Part shown: positions 50,925-51,288 of the stretch, piece by piece
Layout of the letters: each line of letters starts with the position of its first letter
Numbering within the stretch: position 1 is the stretch's first letter
Source: CAYUST01 sp041908765
Lineage (GTDB): Bacteria > Patescibacteriota > Gracilibacteria > Absconditabacterales > Absconditicoccaceae
Length of the DNA: 51,288 bases
Reading direction: 5' to 3'
Assembly: GCA_041908765.1 (NCBI GenBank)
Contig: JAYREU010000022.1
Span: forward strand, 1-51,288
The notes under the pieces: model-generated
What the model was told of the DNA's origin: nothing
Seen by the model: the letters and a program-made list of their open reading frames with translations, nothing else
Databases searched by the model: none
Program-made: the position numbers and the translations under genes

Positions 50925-51117
50925 ACCCTGCCGGGAGGCATCCTTTTTGGCATGATCCAAAAAGGATCAAAAAAATCTAGCCAGCGCAGGTCTTACGTTG
51001 TGTTCAGTATCACTTTGCAACTACGAAGCAAGCTCGCTCCCAGAGGGGCCCGCTCACTTGCTTTGGTGCTTACATACTTACTAAGACATTTTTTGAAATT
51101 CTCAGACTTGTGCGCTG
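50925..51117 (+). repeat. Structured dispersed element, copy E (short form)
   Basis: Hairpin 1 is ATCCTTTTTGG (50940-50950) with CCAAAAAGGAT (50957-50967), 11 bp. The closing stem CAGCGCA (50982-50988) pairs TGCGCTG (51111-51117). The central arm with TCCC-AGA-GGGG is present but less regular. Like copy A it lacks the extra A/T hairpin. Confidence 0.85.
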
Positions 51118-51143
51118 ACGTAAAATAGGGGTGTGTTATACAA

Positions 51144-51288
51144 CTACTCCTGCCACAATGTTTGTGAGATGTCACAGACCTCAGGAGCGGATTGGGTAGC
51201 GAGCGCGTAGGCAGCAATGTCGAGTTCACTCGGTTGATAGGTGAACAGATGAGGTGCAACGAGTGAAGAGAGAGGGGCAAGAAAGCCA
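51144..51288 (-). CDS. Partial gene, C-terminus only
   Basis: About 47 residues running off the right edge (APHLFTYQPSELDIAAYALA, ending DISQTLWQE), stop TAG at 51144-51146. Codon use and composition look like a real protein end. It is too short to place in a family. Confidence 0.45.
   Translation of the reverse strand, partial: GFLAPLSSLVAPHLFTYQPSELDIAAYALATQSAPEVCDISQTLWQE

Overview
This window comes from a bacterium that reads UGA as glycine (translation table 25), as in the candidate phyla Absconditabacteria (SR1) and Gracilibacteria (BD1-5/GN02). TGA interrupts almost every recognisable gene, and it sits exactly where the families have an invariant glycine: the GxG of a nucleotidyltransferase, several glycine motifs of MurG, GGSTITQQ of a class A PBP, the CTGG active-site loop of TrhO, SAM motif I of a methyltransferase and the GDG motif of a TPP enzyme. 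TGG is still tryptophan. All CDS limits below use TAA and TAG as the only stops, so most genes are several TGA-separated pieces joined. The sequence does not let me choose between the two phyla. No tRNA-Gly(UCA) gene or release-factor gene lies in the window.

Layout. 0-8 kb, mostly plus strand: sugar nucleotidyltransferase, tRNA-Cys, CNNM/CorC-type membrane protein, YecM-like protein, rsmI, a glycosyltransferase with swapped half-domains, comF (minus), tRNA-Val (minus), murG and an SMR transporter. 8-13 kb: an unknown membrane protein, a small basic protein, an M16-like peptidase, a stretch of non-coding elements, then radA. 13-23 kb: a Nudix hydrolase and small membrane or secreted proteins, a lipoprotein with HEYTH, a HlyD/AcrA-type adaptor, a Kazal plus SLH surface protein and a membrane-fused spermidine synthase-like protein. 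22-29 kb: an exonuclease, a methyltransferase, a 1043-residue class A PBP, a LysM-CHAP wall hydrolase and tRNA-Ser. 29-40 kb: peptide deformylase, an RNase HII-QueH fusion, a Nudix-like protein, a large unknown protein, aldehyde dehydrogenase, an acetolactate synthase-like TPP enzyme, a TPR protein and a YdjM/DUF457 hydrolase. 40-47 kb: two giant adjacent genes, a transglutaminase-VWA protein and a beta-rich MoxR-like AAA+ ATPase, which look like one chaperone-type system. 47-51 kb: unknown proteins, a nitroreductase and trhO. A partial gene leaves the right edge.

The most interesting non-coding signal is a family of five dispersed elements (6.0, 11.0, 20.3, 39.3 and 50.9 kb), all in the same orientation, with long hairpins whose arms differ between copies but stay paired. 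That points to selection on RNA structure. Two further intergenic repeat families, several Rho-independent terminators and three candidate small RNAs are also present.

Envelope functions dominate the annotated genes (MurG, PBP1A, LysM-CHAP, Kazal/SLH, adaptor, DUF457, glycosyltransferase). tRNA and rRNA modification or repair genes (rsmI, queH, trhO, radA, rnhB, def) fill most of the rest. This fits a small, host-associated or episymbiotic cell that still builds its own peptidoglycan.
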